Origin: Candidatus Hodarchaeota archaeon
GTDB lineage: Archaea; Asgardarchaeota; Heimdallarchaeia; Hodarchaeales; Hodarchaeaceae
Assembly: GCA_030589605.1 (NCBI GenBank)
Contig: JAUUVJ010000143.1
Span: forward strand, 1-9,090
Length of the DNA stretch: 9,090 bases
Direction: 5' to 3'
A program made the translations under genes and the position numbers. Shown here piece by piece: positions 6,985 to 9,090 of this stretch (within the stretch, counting starts at the first letter, position 1; every line of letters starts with the position of its first letter). Below the pieces are notes generated by a model. It was not told where the DNA came from, made no database searches, and saw only the letters and a list, made by a program, of their open reading frames with translations.

Positions 6985-7377
6985 TTGCTTGAGAATGATG
7001 ACGAAGAAATCATGGATCGTTTAGCACAGATTGAAAGAGTACTTAGAGAAGTGCAGAGTCGTATTCCTGATCTTGAAGGTTTAGCAGTGGTAACTAAAGA
7101 TGGTTTACCCATTGCTAGCGCATTATACTCAAACACAGATGAAGACAGGATATCTGCAATGACAGCAGCTAGCTTATCACTCTCAGAACGTGTTGTGATG
7201 GAGTTAGACAGAGGAAAAATGGAACAGGTTATCATATCAGGATCAAATGGATTGGTTATCATTCGTGACTCAGGTGAGCATGCTGTTTTAGTTGGTATTG
7301 CCCGAGTAGACGCAAAACTTGGATTAGTCCTTTTAGATATGAAAAGAGCTGCAAAAAAATTAGAAGCAATGATCTAA
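6985..7377 (+). CDS. Roadblock/LC7 domain protein
   Basis: A 130-residue single-domain protein. Roadblock/LC7 domains are small dimerising folds that regulate Ras-like GTPases (MglB in bacteria, Ragulator and dynein light chains in eukaryotes), and they are abundant in Asgard archaea. The visible pattern is a first helix (about 8-28), then IPDLEGLAVVTKDGLPIAS (27-45), where the DGLPIAS turn is diagnostic, a central helix (about 54-74, SAMTAASLSLSERVV), strands with QVIISGSNGLVIIRDSG (81-97) and VLVGIA, and a final helix (118-130). The length is that of a free-standing family member with no extra domain. The start is TTG with GGTGA 6 bases upstream; starting at the ATG at 7012 would remove nine residues and leave the domain complete. 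No GTPase gene is in the window, so its partner is unknown. It is transcribed alone, convergent with the SIS gene. Confidence 0.87.
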   Translation: MLENDDEEIMDRLAQIERVLREVQSRIPDLEGLAVVTKDGLPIASALYSNTDEDRISAMTAASLSLSERVVMELDRGKMEQVIISGSNGLVIIRDSGEHAVLVGIARVDAKLGLVLLDMKRAAKKLEAMI

Positions 7378-7390
7378 GCTTAAACTTAGA
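7373..7390 (+). terminator. weak hairpin at the end of the Roadblock gene
   Basis: TCTAAG and CTTAGA form a perfect 6-bp stem around CTTAAA, overlapping the stop codon at 7375-7377. It is AT-rich and is followed by scattered T runs rather than a clear tract, so a role in termination is only possible. Confidence 0.25.
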
Positions 7391-7546
7391 AATAGTTCTT
7401 AGTATTTATTTCTATAATTATTATTGCAAATTAAATAAGTTTTCTTATCTGCTGATTTGAATTTCAGTTTAATTAATCAGTTATCTCCATTAAAACGGAA
7501 AGTTCGGTTAAATAGCAGCAGATTTCAATATATTATATCACTTGTA

Positions 7547-8674
7547 CTAGAATTCTTCATTCGTCAATCCTAAGTCTAAAGCAATTTGGGCAATACATGA
7601 TTCCAATATCAATGCAGTTGTATACTCAAACAATGGTAAATAAATACCAGGTTCAATCATTTTTAATTCATCTGGATCACTATTCTCATTTCTTCCTAAA
7701 ATGTGTAATTTAATATCAGATTCAGAAATAATTTCAGATTCTGGAAAAGATGTTATGTATACTATTTTCATATTGCTTTTTTTGGCGATCCTAACCTGGT
7801 TCATTAATATTGATGAGCTTCCACTTCCTGAAATCATTATTAACAGATCATTTGTCTTCCTAAAACGCCAGTCACTAATCGAACCTGCATTAATATCTAA
7901 ACCTTTAAATCTACTTGAACAAAAGTCGCTGATACTATGATTAATACCTTTACCTAAAAAGTAAACTTTCGATTGATAATTATTACAATAGTTTTTGATA
8001 AGTGTTCTGAATAAATTTAATTCGGGATTACTTATTATTTTTTTGAACGATTCCTCTGCAGAAACTAGCATATTAGATGTTCCATTATTAAAACCATTAG
8101 CACAAGAACCACTGTAAACACCATTAACAATTCCCATTCCGATGACGAGTGTAGTCAGCTCAAAAATGGTTCCAAGAGGATTTAAAGGCACATTACTTTC
8201 AGTAAATAATAATCCTTCATCTAAAAACCTATAACCAAGAGGTATTTGAATAACAGCATCAGACATTCTGGCTGCTTTTGAGTCCATATTACCCGTGAAA
8301 GTAAGAATTTTAGCATTTTTCCGTAAACAGTGTTCAATAGCAGATGTTGTGTATATAGTCCAACCTGAACCAGATATTGCCATAGCAACATCATCTTTTT
8401 TAATAGGATTATCAATTTCCTTTCCAAAAAATGATACAGAGAATCCTATATCTTTAAAGCTTTCACCTATGATTTTTGCAATATTACCAGATCGGCCAGA
8501 ACCAATCATATGAATCGTATTTTTATTATCCTTAGCATTTAAAAGAATTTGGCAAAATTTTGCAAGAGAATGGGGGTTTGTATTTACCTTGTTTACTGTT
8601 CCTTTAGCAGTGCGAATTAGCAATTGAAAAGCTGATTCAAAGGTAGCCAAACTATTTCGTGTAGTACTGTTCAT
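7547..8674 (-). CDS. tandem SIS-domain protein, related to 6-phospho-3-hexuloisomerase
   Basis: A 375-residue protein made of two sugar isomerase (SIS) domains; this fold binds and isomerises sugar phosphates. Domain 1 (about 10-200) resembles archaeal 6-phospho-3-hexuloisomerase: IHMIGSGRSGNIAK (54-67), AISGSGWT (99-106), ILTFTGNMDSKAARMSD (123-139) and the C-terminal signature PLGTIFE (166-172). Domain 2 (about 205-375) repeats the plan in degenerate form: VYFLGKG (237-243), MISGSGSSS (280-288), KIVYITSFPES and LPLFEYTT (346-353). A normal hexuloisomerase is a single domain of about 180-210 residues, so this is a fused duplication, and the second copy lacks the RSG and GTxFE residues and may be structural or have another specificity. 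It begins 33 bases after the AMP phosphorylase stop on the same strand, suggesting an operon in pentose phosphate metabolism. The substrate is not known; a regulatory, non-catalytic role is possible. Confidence 0.82.
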   Translation of the reverse strand: MNSTTRNSLATFESAFQLLIRTAKGTVNKVNTNPHSLAKFCQILLNAKDNKNTIHMIGSGRSGNIAKIIGESFKDIGFSVSFFGKEIDNPIKKDDVAMAISGSGWTIYTTSAIEHCLRKNAKILTFTGNMDSKAARMSDAVIQIPLGYRFLDEGLLFTESNVPLNPLGTIFELTTLVIGMGIVNGVYSGSCANGFNNGTSNMLVSAEESFKKIISNPELNLFRTLIKNYCNNYQSKVYFLGKGINHSISDFCSSRFKGLDINAGSISDWRFRKTNDLLIMISGSGSSSILMNQVRIAKKSNMKIVYITSFPESEIISESDIKLHILGRNENSDPDELKMIEPGIYLPLFEYTTALILESCIAQIALDLGLTNEEF

Positions 8675-8707
8675 TTATAATCCCATAAATGTGTCTGTTA
8701 GATGAAA

Positions 8708-9090
8708 TTATGTAATTCTTTCAAGTAATACTGATTCAATTATAACTGGACGAAGCTTTGCAATTAATCCCCTAACTTCATCTAGCGCTGAATCAGAGGA
8801 AGCATATACTCGAAAAACTTCCTCACCTTTTTTAACTGATTCTTTTTTCCGAAGTATTTCAATCCCTGAAAGAGGATCACGAGGCGCTCCTGCGGTACGT
8901 GCAATTTCCTTCAATGCATAATTGGACCAAGTATGTGGCCAACCGGCACTAGGAGCTCTATATAATAAAACTGGTCGATATTCTAATCGCTGTTTTAGAT
9001 CCATAGGATAAATTTGAGGATCCCCTCCCTGAGATTCTATAATCTCGCGCATTTTAGCTAAAGCTTTACCATTATTCAAGAGTTCAGAAG
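8708..9090 (-). CDS. deoA: AMP phosphorylase (thymidine phosphorylase family), C-terminal part
   Basis: Only the last 127 or so codons are in view; the frame stays open to the window edge with SELLNNGKAL, so the gene continues beyond base 9090 and the apparent TTG start inside it is not real. The archaeal enzyme is usually about 500 residues and converts AMP (also CMP and UMP) plus phosphate to the base and ribose 1,5-bisphosphate, the first step of the archaeal NMP pathway. Visible are the NNGKALAKMREIIESQGGDP segment of the catalytic domain and the C-terminal pyrimidine-nucleoside phosphorylase domain, with ALKEIARTAGAPRDP, SGIEI, VKKGEEVFRVYASS and the closing ESVLLERI. From this piece alone a thymidine phosphorylase cannot be excluded; active-site residues lie outside the window. 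The SIS gene follows after 33 bases. Confidence 0.83.
   Translation of the reverse strand, partial: SELLNNGKALAKMREIIESQGGDPQIYPMDLKQRLEYRPVLLYRAPSAGWPHTWSNYALKEIARTAGAPRDPLSGIEILRKKESVKKGEEVFRVYASSDSALDEVRGLIAKLRPVIIESVLLERIT

Noticed and set aside
6951..7262. 103-codon minus-strand frame opposite the Roadblock gene
   Set aside because: It is the antisense of a clear Roadblock domain and shows no protein features of its own.
1..9090. CRISPR array, toxin-antitoxin pair, retron or other defence system
   Set aside because: No regularly spaced repeats, no short overlapping gene pairs and no reverse transcriptase or nuclease other than the transposase.

Overview
This 9.1 kb AT-rich window looks archaeal. 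Ribosome binding sites of the GGTGA/GAGGA type precede several starts. The right edge carries an archaeal AMP/nucleoside phosphorylase next to a protein related to 6-phospho-3-hexuloisomerase. There is a stand-alone Roadblock/LC7 protein and a large secreted protein whose C-terminal tail (PGFE, one membrane helix, KKKK) resembles the sorting tails of Asgard surface proteins. Together these suggest an Asgard archaeon, perhaps Heimdallarchaeia- or Lokiarchaeia-like. That placement is an inference from gene content, not from a marker gene.

Layout, left to right. Positions 2-328 (+) hold an open frame with cysteines, broken by one TAA, which runs in from outside the window and overlaps the 3' end of the next gene. 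Positions 253-1443 (-) encode a complete thiolase with all catalytic residues. Just upstream of it on the same strand is a small four-helix membrane protein (1491-1931), possibly co-transcribed. Positions about 2009-3789 form an insertion sequence with an intact IS1634-like DDE transposase (2064-3620, -) and short candidate terminal inverted repeats. Its left end lies about 80 bp upstream of the membrane protein start. Positions 4072-6483 (-) encode an 803-residue secreted, membrane-anchored protein, followed by T-rich tracts that fit an archaeal terminator. A 500-bp divergent intergenic region then leads to the Roadblock protein (6985-7377, +), which starts with TTG. Convergent to it is a minus-strand pair: the C-terminal part of an AMP phosphorylase (8708-9090, cut by the window edge) followed after 33 bp by a tandem SIS-domain protein (7547-8674).

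Functional links. The phosphorylase and the double SIS protein are probably one transcription unit and suggest nucleotide-derived pentose phosphate metabolism: AMP phosphorylase makes ribose 1,5-bisphosphate, and SIS proteins of the PHI type isomerise sugar phosphates. This is the most interesting functional association here, but the SIS protein's substrate is unknown. The thiolase is of the bacterial type and does not sit beside a DUF35 or HMG-CoA synthase gene, so acetoacetyl-CoA or fatty-acid metabolism is as likely as the mevalonate pathway. The surface protein and Roadblock protein have no evident partners in view. I see no CRISPR array, tRNA, rRNA or clear defence system.
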